Assembly (NCBI GenBank): GCA_002392545.1
Contig: DGHF01000136.1
Location: 7,932 to 64,279 of the forward strand
Source of the DNA: Ruminococcus sp. UBA3855
GTDB taxonomy: Bacteria; Bacillota; Clostridia; Oscillospirales; Ruminococcaceae
Direction of reading: 5' to 3'
DNA length: 56,348 bases
Shown here: positions 17,856-26,047 of the stretch, piece after piece
Position numbering within the stretch: the first letter of the stretch is position 1
How the letters are laid out: the number at the start of each line of letters is the position of its first letter
The notes under the pieces: generated by a model
The model's database searches: none
Told to the model about the DNA's origin: nothing
The model's input: only the letters and a program-made list of their open reading frames with translations
Translations under genes and position numbers: made by a program

Positions 17856-19358
17856 ATGAAAAAATTATCATGGGTCATATTGCTGGCAATCTTTCTGACG
17901 GGTTGCGGTGCTGAAACGGAAACAGAAATTTCCGTTCCTGATGGAAATATTCAGCAGGAAACCGCCGTTGCTTTCAATATCGAAAACCCTGCGCCTGAAC
18001 CTGAAACCGAACCCATCAAAGAATCTGAAACAATTGACATTCCCCTTGAAACGCTCGAAAATCCCCCTGCTCCTGCCGTTCTGGATTTTGCCGATTTCGA
18101 CAGCATTCCGGATGAGAAAATTGCTGAACTCGCTCTTCATGACTTTTCAACAACGGAATTTATCGAAAGTTATTATGTCCCACGCATTGACCGGAATTAT
18201 CAATTGAAATTTGTTCCCGAAAATGAGGACTTTGAAAGCTATCTTTCCAACCCCGAAAATTTTACCATTGAAACCAGTTCAAATTATACCATTGAAGCCG
18301 TCAACCCCTATGACGAAAATGATTTGTATTCCATTTTTGAAGTACATTATACTGACGATTCCCAAGGGGCGATTGAATACCAGCTCTTTCCTAAAAATTT
18401 CCGGCTCTCCGGAAATGATTATGCCATCTATACGGGCGGTATGGATGAAGAATCCGTCCTGCTCAATTTCGACCTCATCAGCCAGAATCAGCATATCATC
18501 TGGAGAAATTTCAGGGACAACCCCGAAATCAAATGCATTGCCTATGATTTTTACAGCGTGACAAGGCTTGACAATGATACTGCTGAATTGGGATGGTACT
18601 GCTATCTGATTGACAGAGATGATTTCATGGTATCGCTCCGACCGGAATGGAATTTGAAACGAAATGTGAATCTTTCTGGTCTTCCTGAATCTGTACCGGA
18701 TGACGATTCCCAAAGTCCCAACATCCCTGATGATGCCGAAATTTTCACCGATATTCAGCTCTATGCAAGTCAATCAGAAATTGTGATTGGCGAAGACCAA
18801 ACCAACGACAATGAAGTGATTTGGTATGCGAAAATTCCTGTTGACTGTAACCCTGAATCAGTCGCTTTGATTGATGAAAGCACCGGCGAAAAAGTCGCTG
18901 ATTTGTATGACCTCGCAGATTATGAAAAATACGGTGATACCATTCAGGGCGATTCTATCTATAACTGCCGTTTCAAGGTGAATATTGACATTGACACAAA
19001 CCCCGATGTTTCAGAGGATGCACATTATCATTATTATGCGGAATTCGCTGACAACAAAGGCATTCACCGTTCCGAACCGTTCCAAATCTGGGTACTCGAA
19101 CAGTTCACCGACAAGGAATTAAACGATATAGAAATTGTAGACAAAGCCGTTTCTGAAATGCTCAATTCCAATGATTTCCAGAAACTTTCACCCGAAAAAA
19201 GAGTGAAATTCGCTGAAAAGCGTCTGCATGAACTCGAAGAACAAGACTATATCAAACAAGGCAGTATCCGTACTTATGAGCTGAATATTTCGTTTGAGTA
19301 TTCGTGCGGAATTTCCGGCGGAATGATGCCTTACCAATTTGATGAAAATGTCGATTAA
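17856..19358 (+). CDS. lipoprotein of unknown function
   Basis: A 500-residue exported lipoprotein. The start at 17856 is fixed by GGAGGTG six bases upstream and by the signal peptide MKKLSWVILLAIFLTGC, with the lipobox LTGC at Cys17. A Pro/Glu-rich spacer (~45-80) precedes an acidic, beta-rich ectodomain with no motif I recognise. One stretch (~310-400) resembles an immunoglobulin-like or adhesin-type beta sandwich, but this is a guess. It is monocistronic between its own promoter and terminator, and divergent from the WYL regulator. Whether it belongs functionally to the WYL/NTPase block is unknown. Confidence 0.82.
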   Translation: MKKLSWVILLAIFLTGCGAETETEISVPDGNIQQETAVAFNIENPAPEPETEPIKESETIDIPLETLENPPAPAVLDFADFDSIPDEKIAELALHDFSTTEFIESYYVPRIDRNYQLKFVPENEDFESYLSNPENFTIETSSNYTIEAVNPYDENDLYSIFEVHYTDDSQGAIEYQLFPKNFRLSGNDYAIYTGGMDEESVLLNFDLISQNQHIIWRNFRDNPEIKCIAYDFYSVTRLDNDTAELGWYCYLIDRDDFMVSLRPEWNLKRNVNLSGLPESVPDDDSQSPNIPDDAEIFTDIQLYASQSEIVIGEDQTNDNEVIWYAKIPVDCNPESVALIDESTGEKVADLYDLADYEKYGDTIQGDSIYNCRFKVNIDIDTNPDVSEDAHYHYYAEFADNKGIHRSEPFQIWVLEQFTDKELNDIEIVDKAVSEMLNSNDFQKLSPEKRVKFAEKRLHELEEQDYIKQGSIRTYELNISFEYSCGISGGMMPYQFDENVD

Positions 19359-19361
19359 ATT

Positions 19362-19401
19362 AAAATTCCCCTGTTTTCCTAACAAAAACAGGGGAAAATT
19401 T
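19362..19401. terminator. bidirectional terminator
   Basis: An AAAATTCCCCTGTTTT arm pairs with AAAACAGGGGAAAATTT between two converging genes. Runs of T follow on both strands. Confidence 0.88.
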
Positions 19402-20397
19402 TTATTTTGCAAGAATTTTTTCGATTTTGTCAATTTCCTGCTGTGTGAAGTCAAGATTCCGGATACATCCGGCATTTTCGGCGATTTGTTCCGGAGAACT
19501 TGCACCAATTAAAACCGTTGTCACGGCTGGATTACGGAGAATCCACGCAAGTGCCATCTGTGAAAGAGTCTGCCCTCTCTCCTGTGCAACGGCATTCAAT
19601 GCACGGAGTTGATTCAGCATTTCCTCTGTGAGCTGTTCTCTGAGCCATGTATTTCCCTTTCCGATTCTGGAATTTTCAGGGATACCGTTCAGATAGCGTC
19701 CTGTCAGAAAGCCTTGATACAACGGCGAAAATACGGCGATTCCTTTACCATTTTCATGGCAATATTTGTCAAGTCCATCTGATTCAATCCATCTGTTGAG
19801 CATGGAATAAGACGGCTGATTCACAATGAATGGTGTTTTCAGCTCCTTAAAAATAGCGGAAATTTCAGCGGTCTGTTCGGTGTTATAATTAGAAATACCC
19901 ACATATAAGGCTTTCCCCTGCTTCACTGCATGGTCTAAGGCGAGGGCGGTTTCTTCGAGAGGGGTTTCAGGGTCGAAAATGTGATGATAGAAAATGTCAA
20001 CATATTCCAGCCCCATCCGCTTCAAAGATTGGTCAAGGGATGCAAGTAAATATTTCCTTGAGCCGTTCATTCCCCCATAGATGCCTTCCCACATATCATA
20101 GCCAGCCTTTGTGGAAACACAGATTTCATCACGGTAAACCCCTAAACCGTTTTTCAGGATTTTTCCGAAATTCTCTTCGGCTGAACCATTATAAGGATGT
20201 CCGTAATTATTCGCCAAATCAAAATGAACAATTCCCAAATCAAACGCTTTCCGGCACATCGCCTCCGCATTCGCAAAGCTGGTATCTGCTCCGAAATTCC
20301 GCCACATTCCAAGCGAAATCACAGGCAGTTTCAAGCCCCATTTCCCACAACGTCGATAAATCATACTGTCATAGCGTGTTTTGTCTGCAAGATACAT
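19402..20397 (-). CDS. aldo/keto reductase (YghZ-like)
   Basis: NADPH-dependent oxidoreductase of the aldo/keto reductase superfamily, closest in style to E. coli YghZ (L-glyceraldehyde 3-phosphate reductase). The catalytic tetrad is visible: D60, Y65 (in DLANNYG), K97 (STKAGY) and H138/H139 (FYHHIFD). The N-terminal YDSMIYRRCGKWGLKLP is characteristic of the subgroup. At 331 residues it has normal length. The true substrate is unknown; a methylglyoxal-detoxifying or voltage-channel-beta-like role is equally possible. The start follows an AAAGGTGG site. It is monocistronic. Confidence 0.9.
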   Translation of the reverse strand: MYLADKTRYDSMIYRRCGKWGLKLPVISLGMWRNFGADTSFANAEAMCRKAFDLGIVHFDLANNYGHPYNGSAEENFGKILKNGLGVYRDEICVSTKAGYDMWEGIYGGMNGSRKYLLASLDQSLKRMGLEYVDIFYHHIFDPETPLEETALALDHAVKQGKALYVGISNYNTEQTAEISAIFKELKTPFIVNQPSYSMLNRWIESDGLDKYCHENGKGIAVFSPLYQGFLTGRYLNGIPENSRIGKGNTWLREQLTEEMLNQLRALNAVAQERGQTLSQMALAWILRNPAVTTVLIGASSPEQIAENAGCIRNLDFTQQEIDKIEKILAK

Positions 20398-20615
20398 ATT
20401 TCCAAATCCACCTTTCGGAATATAATCTACTTCATTATATCATATCCATACACCCCAACACCCTGATTATTTTTGAACAAAATGTAAATTTTTGATGAAT
20501 TACTGACGGATTATATCTTTGGGAAGATTTGTGCCGGATAATATCGGATTTTGTCGGAAACGAAATAATTTTAGTCCAGTTGTTTCCCATATGGAAAATT
20601 TTAGCTAAAAAAAGC

Positions 20616-20644
20616 TTGACAAACGCCCGAACTTATGTTACAAT
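20616..20644 (+). promoter_or_regulatory. strong sigma-A promoter before a long leader
   Basis: TTGACA (20616-20621), a 17-bp spacer and TACAAT (20639-20644), with TGT before the -10. Confidence 0.85.
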
Positions 20645-20851
20645 AGCATTACAGCAGGCGAAAAGTATCATATCCCACTTTAAAGCAGTAAAAATTACAG
20701 AGAAGTATTCCGCAAAGAGTCCGTCATTGTTTTTGTACGGTGTAAATTTTCCCCTGAATAAGGGTACGTATTTCATATTCTAATTGTTACCCAAAACAAA
20801 ACCAGAGGATTCCGACGGAAACAGCACCAGAACGAAAGAGAGGTTATTATA
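20645..20851 (+). other. long untranslated leader, possible structured RNA
   Basis: About 200 nt lie between the promoter and the next start codon. Possible pairings include CCGT/ACGG (around 20721-20740), CCCT/AGGG (20752-20764), GGGTA/TACCC (20762-20792) and TTCC/GGAA (20811-20820). Short blocks GTCCGT, GTAAATT, CCCCT, AGGGTA and CAGCACCAG recur in the same order in the fabG-fabF gap. I match it to no known riboswitch. Confidence 0.35.
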
Positions 20852-21061
20852 ATGATGTCTTGTAAAATGAATAATACAGCCCTCATGCAGGAGGCATTAG
20901 CATTCTGCATTGCCGAAACTGAAAAGAATATCCTCGAATTCTACGAAGAAGCCCAGAATCAGCCCGATGATGCTCCCGTAACCCGTGCCGAAATTGCCAG
21001 AGATATGCAGAAAGAATTTCATTACCTGTACATACTTCAAAGTATGTATTCCATTGTATGA
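20852..21061 (+). CDS. small hypothetical protein
   Basis: A 69-residue soluble, acidic, helical protein of unknown function with no motif I recognise. It is supported by a strong promoter, an AGAGAGG site 10-15 bases before two adjacent ATGs (20852 or 20855), and a downstream terminator. The central TRAEIARDMQKEFHYLYILQ looks like an amphipathic helix, which might mediate protein contact. It is the only gene on its transcript, so the long leader probably regulates it. Confidence 0.6.
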   Translation: MMSCKMNNTALMQEALAFCIAETEKNILEFYEEAQNQPDDAPVTRAEIARDMQKEFHYLYILQSMYSIV

Positions 21062-21178
21062 GATGCATTCCAAAAAAATGCCAGTCCGCTGAAAATCCGA
21101 TACTCCGCCTTGGGTATGATATAAACCGTCAACCGCTATTATTTTGAATGAATGTCCGTAAAAATAATATCTTCCCAA

Positions 21179-21209
21179 AAAAGGAACTGCCATTCTGACA
21201 GTTCCTTTT
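21179..21209. terminator. bidirectional terminator
   Basis: An 11-bp stem, AAAAGGAACTG (21179-21189) with CAGTTCCTTTT (21199-21209), separates two converging genes. Confidence 0.9.
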
Positions 21210-21222
21210 GTATTACAGCATA

Positions 21223-22281
21223 TTATTCTGTGATTTCGCCATTTTCTGCGCCGTCTTGGGAGGTTTCAGCACCTTCGGAATCGGGATTTTCTCCGTCGGG
21301 GGTTTCATCGTCGGAAATTTCGCCCTCCTCACCAGAATCAACAGCAGTTCCATTCAAATCAGCGTAAACGTCCGTTCCGAACCATTTCATAGAAATTTCC
21401 GTGAATGTCCCGTCTGCAACCATTTCATTGATAGTCTCCTGAATCTTGTTACGAAGAGCTACATCCGACTTTCTGAAACCAATTGCATAATTTTCGTTGG
21501 CTTCTTTCGCCAGAAGGATGTTATAAATCCCGCCGTTGCTGGAATTCCAGTAATTAGCAACTCCGGAATCCATGCAGGCAGCATCTACAAGCCCAAGTTC
21601 TAATTGTCTCAAAACGTCGCTGTTGTCTTCCATGGAAGTGATGTAAATTTCGGGATATTCCGTCTCTAACAGGTCTTTCGAAGTCGAACTGTCCGGAACA
21701 CTGACTGTCTTTCCAGCCATGTCTTCTATCGTTTTCACTCCGCTTTCAGGGTCAACAATAAACACAATGTCAACTTTCATGTAAGGGTCGGAAAGACACA
21801 TTGATTTCTCTCGTTCAGGGGTCATTGACATTGCGCTCCAAATGCAGTCAATTTCTCCAAGAGAAAGGTCATCTTCCTTTTCTTCCCACACGATTTCATG
21901 CTTGACAAGGTTAATTCCGAGACGGTTGCAGACCTCCCCTGCAAAATCGACTTCAAACCCGACAATTTCGCCGGATTCGTCAACAAACGACGACGGCGGG
22001 TAAGAAGAACTCAGCCCCATGACAAGTTCTCCTTTTTCCTGAATCTTTTCCCATGAATTATCTTCTTCCGGCACTTCGTCGGGAGAATCAGCAGGCTCAT
22101 TTTCATCTGCTGGGGGCTTCTCCTCCTCCGATGCAGGGGACTCATCTGTAACATGTGGTGCAGGGGGCGTGGTGGGCGTGGGTGCAGTGGTGGAAGTCGT
22201 CGCTCCTCCACAAGCCGTCATTGCCATACAGCAAAATATTGCCAAAGCTGACAACATTCTTTTCATCTTCATATATTTCAT
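21223..22281 (-). CDS. amino-acid-type solute-binding lipoprotein (copy 1)
   Basis: Family 3 (amino-acid-type) extracellular solute-binding protein. I place the start at 22281 (GAGGAG 11-12 bases upstream), giving 352 residues. The signal peptide ends at a lipobox, MTAC, with Cys24. An acidic Pro/Glu linker precedes the binding domain in normal order: ELVMGLSSSYPPSSF, then VGFEVDF, MSMTPERE, and in the second lobe TIEDMAGKTVSV and IGFRKSD. The C-terminal tail is acidic and repetitive. A tandem paralogue lies upstream. No permease or ATPase gene is nearby, so it either feeds a distant ABC system or serves as a sensor. Ligand unknown. Confidence 0.88.
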   Translation of the reverse strand: MKYMKMKRMLSALAIFCCMAMTACGGATTSTTAPTPTTPPAPHVTDESPASEEEKPPADENEPADSPDEVPEEDNSWEKIQEKGELVMGLSSSYPPSSFVDESGEIVGFEVDFAGEVCNRLGINLVKHEIVWEEKEDDLSLGEIDCIWSAMSMTPEREKSMCLSDPYMKVDIVFIVDPESGVKTIEDMAGKTVSVPDSSTSKDLLETEYPEIYITSMEDNSDVLRQLELGLVDAACMDSGVANYWNSSNGGIYNILLAKEANENYAIGFRKSDVALRNKIQETINEMVADGTFTEISMKWFGTDVYADLNGTAVDSGEEGEISDDETPDGENPDSEGAETSQDGAENGEITE

Positions 22282-22350
22282 CTTGAAATATCTCCTCTCG
22301 TCTGAACAATCATTATCTGTCAAAAAATCATCAAATATTCTTCTGGTATA

Positions 22351-23334
22351 TCATTCTTCTGTGATTTCGTCATCCCCTGTATTGTCTTCGGAGGGGTCAG
22401 CTTCTTCAGAACCCAAGCTTTCGCCTTCGATGCCGGATTTATCAGCTGTTTCATTCATCCGAGCATAAACATCTGTTCCGAACCATTTCATAGAAATTCC
22501 GGTGAATGTTCCGTCTGCAATCATACTGTCCATAGTTTCCTGAATCTTGTTGCGAAGAGAAACATCCGCTTTCCGGAAGCCAATCGCATACTTTTCGCTG
22601 TCTTCTGTTGCATTGAGAACCGTATAATTTCCACCGTTGTTGGAATTCCAGTAATTAGCAACGACAGAATCCACACATACACCATCCAGAAGCCCCAATT
22701 TCAGCTGTCGGAAAAGCTCGTTATTATCTGCCAAAGGAGTAATGTAGACTTTTGAGTTATACTCTTTTTCTAAAAGTTCTTCCGAGGTTGAACCATCCTG
22801 TGCCCCTATCGTTTTTCCGCCAACATCCGCCACACTGTGAATTTCACTATCAGCCGGAACAATGAAAACAATGTTATTTCCCATGTAAGGCTCAGAAAGA
22901 CACATTGTTCTCTCACGTTCGGGGGTGACTGACATTCCGCTCCAGATGCAATCAATTGTTCCAAGAGAAAGGTCATCTTCTTTTTCTTCCCAGACGATTT
23001 CATGTGTCACAAGGCTGATATTAAGACGTTTACAGATTTCATCTGCAAGGTCAACTTCAAATCCGACAATTTTTCCGGAATCATCTGTGAACCCCAACGG
23101 CGGAAAATCTGAATCCAAACCCATGATGAATTCCCCTTTTTTCTGAACCTTCTCCCATGAATTATCATCCGCAGGCTCTCCGTCAGGAGTATTCTCCTCC
23201 GGTGCAGGTGGTTGGGTGGCAGGCGTGGGGGACGTGGCAGGCGCAGTGGAAGTGTTCGCACCTCCGCAAGCGGTCATTGACACACAGCAAAATAATGCCA
23301 AAACAGACAATATACTTTTCATCTTGCATTTCAT
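22351..23334 (-). CDS. amino-acid-type solute-binding lipoprotein (copy 2)
   Basis: Close paralogue of the preceding downstream gene; many segments are identical, for example HEIVWEEKEDDLSLG and NKIQETM/I. The 327 residues carry a signal peptide with lipobox MTACGG, an acidic linker and a complete family 3 binding domain in normal order. The start at 23334 follows AGGAGGT and overlaps the stop of a 39-codon remnant ORF (ATGA). The pair arose by duplication. The ligand pocket differs at several places (for example GAQDGSTSEELL against SVPDSSTSKDLL), so specificities may differ. Confidence 0.88.
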   Translation of the reverse strand: MKCKMKSILSVLALFCCVSMTACGGANTSTAPATSPTPATQPPAPEENTPDGEPADDNSWEKVQKKGEFIMGLDSDFPPLGFTDDSGKIVGFEVDLADEICKRLNISLVTHEIVWEEKEDDLSLGTIDCIWSGMSVTPERERTMCLSEPYMGNNIVFIVPADSEIHSVADVGGKTIGAQDGSTSEELLEKEYNSKVYITPLADNNELFRQLKLGLLDGVCVDSVVANYWNSNNGGNYTVLNATEDSEKYAIGFRKADVSLRNKIQETMDSMIADGTFTGISMKWFGTDVYARMNETADKSGIEGESLGSEEADPSEDNTGDDEITEE

Positions 23335-23450
23335 TCTCGATACCTCCTCTTATTTGTAGGTAGCACTGAATCAAAATAAGTATTCATGGAGGTGCACAGC
23401 ACAACTGCCGACACCAACAAACCAAACACACGAATTTTCTTCATTTTCAT
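23331..23450 (-). pseudogene. signal-peptide-only remnant of a binding-protein gene
   Basis: A 39-codon ORF begins with MKMKKIRVFGLLVSAVVLC, nearly matching the signal peptide of the upstream lipoprotein (ILSLLVSAVMFCASMTAC). It loses the lipobox (SMNTYF instead of SMTACG) and stops at once. It has a GAGG ribosome site, and its stop overlaps the next ATG by four bases. I read it as the 5' end of a deleted fourth binding-protein gene. It may still act as a coupling leader for copy 2. Confidence 0.7.
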
Positions 23451-23461
23451 TTGGTTTTTCC

Positions 23462-24238
23462 TCAACTTTTTGCAATAATGACTTGTTCTGACTTGAAATA
23501 GCTTTCTGTGAATGATGCTTTTGTGATGTAATCTTTCTGAACGGTAATTCTGGACACGGCAACATCCGCCTTTCCGGCTTTGACAGCCTCAAGAACCTCA
23601 TCCGTGCTTGACATTTCCTTGATAACAAGGCTCATGCCCAGTTTATCACAAATTGCCCTCATAATGTCCGGTTCTAAGCCAACAACCGTACTGCCTTCTT
23701 TTTCTGCAAAGGGGGGAAGGTTGGCAACAGTCGCCATAATCAATTCACCCTTGGTATCCTGTTCTTTCGCAAGATAGGGCACATGGTCAGCGGAAGTTCC
23801 TACCCAATGGGAAAGAATTTCATCAATTGTTCCGTCCGTTTTCAATGTTGAAAGTGTTTCATTGAGCATTGTTGCCAGCTTTTCATTTCCCTTTTTGCAG
23901 GCGATAACATAAGGCTCAGTGTCAATTTTCTGGTCAAGGATTTTCACAGCATCAATATGCGCTGTATAAATCTGTGCAGGGGCTTCGTCCATGATAATCG
24001 CATCTGTTTCACCGTTCTGCAATGCCTGAACTGCTTCCAGACCGCTGTTGAACGAGACAACCGTTGCATTCATGATTCCATTTGCATAAACTTCCCCTGT
24101 GCTTCCGCTCAGACAAGCAACTGATGCACCTGAAAGGTCACTTAATTTTTCAATACTTTTGCCGTTTCCACACGCTGTCATGGATGCGCAAAACATCACA
24201 GCCGAAACCAGCAGACTAAGAATTTTGGTTTGCTTCAT
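23462..24238 (-). CDS. circularly permuted solute-binding lipoprotein
   Basis: A 258-residue lipoprotein with signal peptide and lipobox MTAC (Cys23). The start at 24238 lies eight bases after GGAGG. The family 3 binding fold is present but in swapped order. Residues ~28-148 are the second half (EKLSDLSGASVACLSGSTGE, AVQALQNGETDAII, EPYVIACKKGNEKL, TDGTIDEILSHWVG). A linker follows, and residues ~162-258 are the first half (GELIMATVANLPPF, VGLEPDIMRAICDKLGMSL, ADVAVSRITVQKDY, SYFKSEQVII). Both neighbours show the ordinary order. It heads the cluster from its own promoter. The missing permease and ATPase mean the ligand and partner are unknown. Confidence 0.85.
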   Translation of the reverse strand: MKQTKILSLLVSAVMFCASMTACGNGKSIEKLSDLSGASVACLSGSTGEVYANGIMNATVVSFNSGLEAVQALQNGETDAIIMDEAPAQIYTAHIDAVKILDQKIDTEPYVIACKKGNEKLATMLNETLSTLKTDGTIDEILSHWVGTSADHVPYLAKEQDTKGELIMATVANLPPFAEKEGSTVVGLEPDIMRAICDKLGMSLVIKEMSSTDEVLEAVKAGKADVAVSRITVQKDYITKASFTESYFKSEQVIIAKS

Positions 24239-24282
24239 GTTATTTTCCTCCATCTTCATCAATCACATAAATGTACGGTACT

Positions 24283-24311
24283 ATTATACTCTTTTTCACT
24301 AAAAATTGCAA
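24283..24311 (-). promoter_or_regulatory. sigma-A promoter of the binding-protein cluster
   Basis: On the minus strand, TTGCAA (24306-24311), a 17-bp spacer and TATAAT (24283-24288). Confidence 0.75.
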
Positions 24312-24411
24312 GTAAAAGCCAGAAAAAATTTTTTGATTTGGCATTTTTGCACAGAATTAGTAATTCTTATAAAGTATTCTCTATCATGTAATCACGAAGA
24401 AAGAAAATTTA

Positions 24412-24843
24412 TCATGATATATTTTTGTCAATGATTTCATTGAGTGTGCGCCATCCCAGAACGGCGCACTTTACTCTTGACGGCATATGAGAAATATCCT
24501 GCAAAGAAGAAGCTTCTTCCAGCCGTTCCAATTCTTCATCCGTCACGGTTTCTTTAATCATTCTCATGAAAATGTCAGCTAATTCCTGCGCTTCCTTGAC
24601 ATCTTTCCCAATGACCAAATCAAGCATCATATCCGCTGAGGCCTGAGAAATGGCACATCCGCTCCCTTCGTATGAACCGTCAGTGATAATGCCGTTTTCG
24701 ACTTTCAGATTCAATACAATATCATCTCCGCAACTGGGGTTGACCCCTTCAAGGGAGAAATCCGGCAGTTCCATAGAGTGTTTATGCGCTGGATAGCGGT
24801 TATGTTCGGTAAGAATTTCATTATAAAAGGTACGATTATTCAT
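24412..24843 (-). CDS. sufU: SufU zinc-dependent sulfurtransferase
   Basis: Takes persulfide sulfur from SufS for Fe-S cluster assembly (SufU family, structurally IscU-like). The 143 residues hold the zinc or sulfur ligands C38 and D40 (PSCGDD), C63 (GSGCAIS) and C126 (RVKCAVLGW). The insert between the second and third cysteines is the SufU hallmark that separates it from IscU. Its start overlaps the sufS stop by eight bases. It is the last gene of the operon; no clear terminator follows. Confidence 0.93.
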   Translation of the reverse strand: MNNRTFYNEILTEHNRYPAHKHSMELPDFSLEGVNPSCGDDIVLNLKVENGIITDGSYEGSGCAISQASADMMLDLVIGKDVKEAQELADIFMRMIKETVTDEELERLEEASSLQDISHMPSRVKCAVLGWRTLNEIIDKNIS

Positions 24844-26047
24844 AGCCCATCTGACTCCTTATCTTTTTCAGAACGCTGATAAACCGGTCAATATCTTCAT
24901 CTGTGTTGTAAAATGCCAGACTTGCACGGACTGTTGACGGAATGCCAAGCAGAATGTGCAAAGGCTGTGCGCAGTGATGCCCTGCACGGATGCACACATT
25001 TTCAGAAGCAAAAATTTCGGCGATATCATGCGGATGTACCTCATCAATGGTGAATGTCAAGATTCCATGATGATTTTCAGGCAGTTTGTCCCCGACAATG
25101 TTTACATGAGGAATTTCCTGCATCTGCTTCATGGCGTATTCTGTCAGATGGAGTTCACGGCGTTCAATTTCATCAAAACCGATACTTTCCACAAATTCAA
25201 TCGCTGATTTCAAGCCCCACGCATCACCGGCACTGACTGTTCCGGCTTCAAATTTCTGCGGTAATTCAGCAAAAATGGTCTTTTCCTTAGAAACGTAATC
25301 AATCATTTCACCGCCCTGCAAAAACGGGGGCATTTCCTCCAGCAGATTCTTTTTTCCGTAAAGTGCGCCGATTCCCATAGGGGCATACAATTTATGACCT
25401 GAAAAGGCGAAAAAGTCAACATCCAATTCCTGCACATTGACAGCAATATGCGGAACACTTTGTGAACCGTCCACACAAATCATAGTCCCCATTTCGTGGC
25501 AGATTTCCGCAAATTCCTGAATCGGGTTCACACGTCCGAAGACGTTGGAAATCTGTGCAATGGTGAAAATTTTTGTTTTCGGGGTCAATGCATTTTTCAG
25601 CATTTCCGCAGTATATAAGCCTTCCTGTGTGCAATCCAGATAACGCACAACAGCTCCATGCAACTTTGCATATTTTTTCCAAGGCAGGAAATTGCTGTGA
25701 TGTTCAGACGTTGCAACTAAAATTTCGTCACCCTCTGAAACAAATCTCTCACAAAAAGAGGAGGCAACCAGATTCAGGCTTTCCGTTGCATTTCGTGTGA
25801 AAATGATTTCACAAGATTGCTTTGCATGAACGAAATCAGCGGTTTTCTGTCGTGCCTGTTCGTAAGAATCCGTGGCGGACAAACTCAATTCATACAAGCC
25901 CCTCATAGGATTAGCGTTGTATCTGGTGTAAAATTCTGCAACGGCATCCATGACACATTGTGGTTTCTGTGCCGTGGCTGCGCTGTCAAGGTATGCAATA
26001 TCCTGATTCAAAAGGGGAAATAATTTTCTCACTTCAATATCTGTCAT
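24836..26047 (-). CDS. sufS: cysteine desulfurase SufS
   Basis: PLP enzyme that frees sulfur from cysteine and passes it to SufU. The 403 residues carry the PLP lysine K219 (FSGHKLYAPMG), the substrate-binding H-x-x-N (SEHHSNFLPW) and the persulfide cysteine C359 (IRAGHHCAQPLH), all typical of group II desulfurases. The start overlaps the sufD stop as ATGA. It acts in the cytoplasm on the SufBCD scaffold. Confidence 0.96.
   Translation of the reverse strand: MTDIEVRKLFPLLNQDIAYLDSAATAQKPQCVMDAVAEFYTRYNANPMRGLYELSLSATDSYEQARQKTADFVHAKQSCEIIFTRNATESLNLVASSFCERFVSEGDEILVATSEHHSNFLPWKKYAKLHGAVVRYLDCTQEGLYTAEMLKNALTPKTKIFTIAQISNVFGRVNPIQEFAEICHEMGTMICVDGSQSVPHIAVNVQELDVDFFAFSGHKLYAPMGIGALYGKKNLLEEMPPFLQGGEMIDYVSKEKTIFAELPQKFEAGTVSAGDAWGLKSAIEFVESIGFDEIERRELHLTEYAMKQMQEIPHVNIVGDKLPENHHGILTFTIDEVHPHDIAEIFASENVCIRAGHHCAQPLHILLGIPSTVRASLAFYNTDEDIDRFISVLKKIRSQMGYE

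Noticed and set aside
23462..24238. Frameshifted or chimeric ordinary binding protein
   Set aside because: One intact frame with its own signal peptide, ribosome site and stop; the halves are simply in reverse order.
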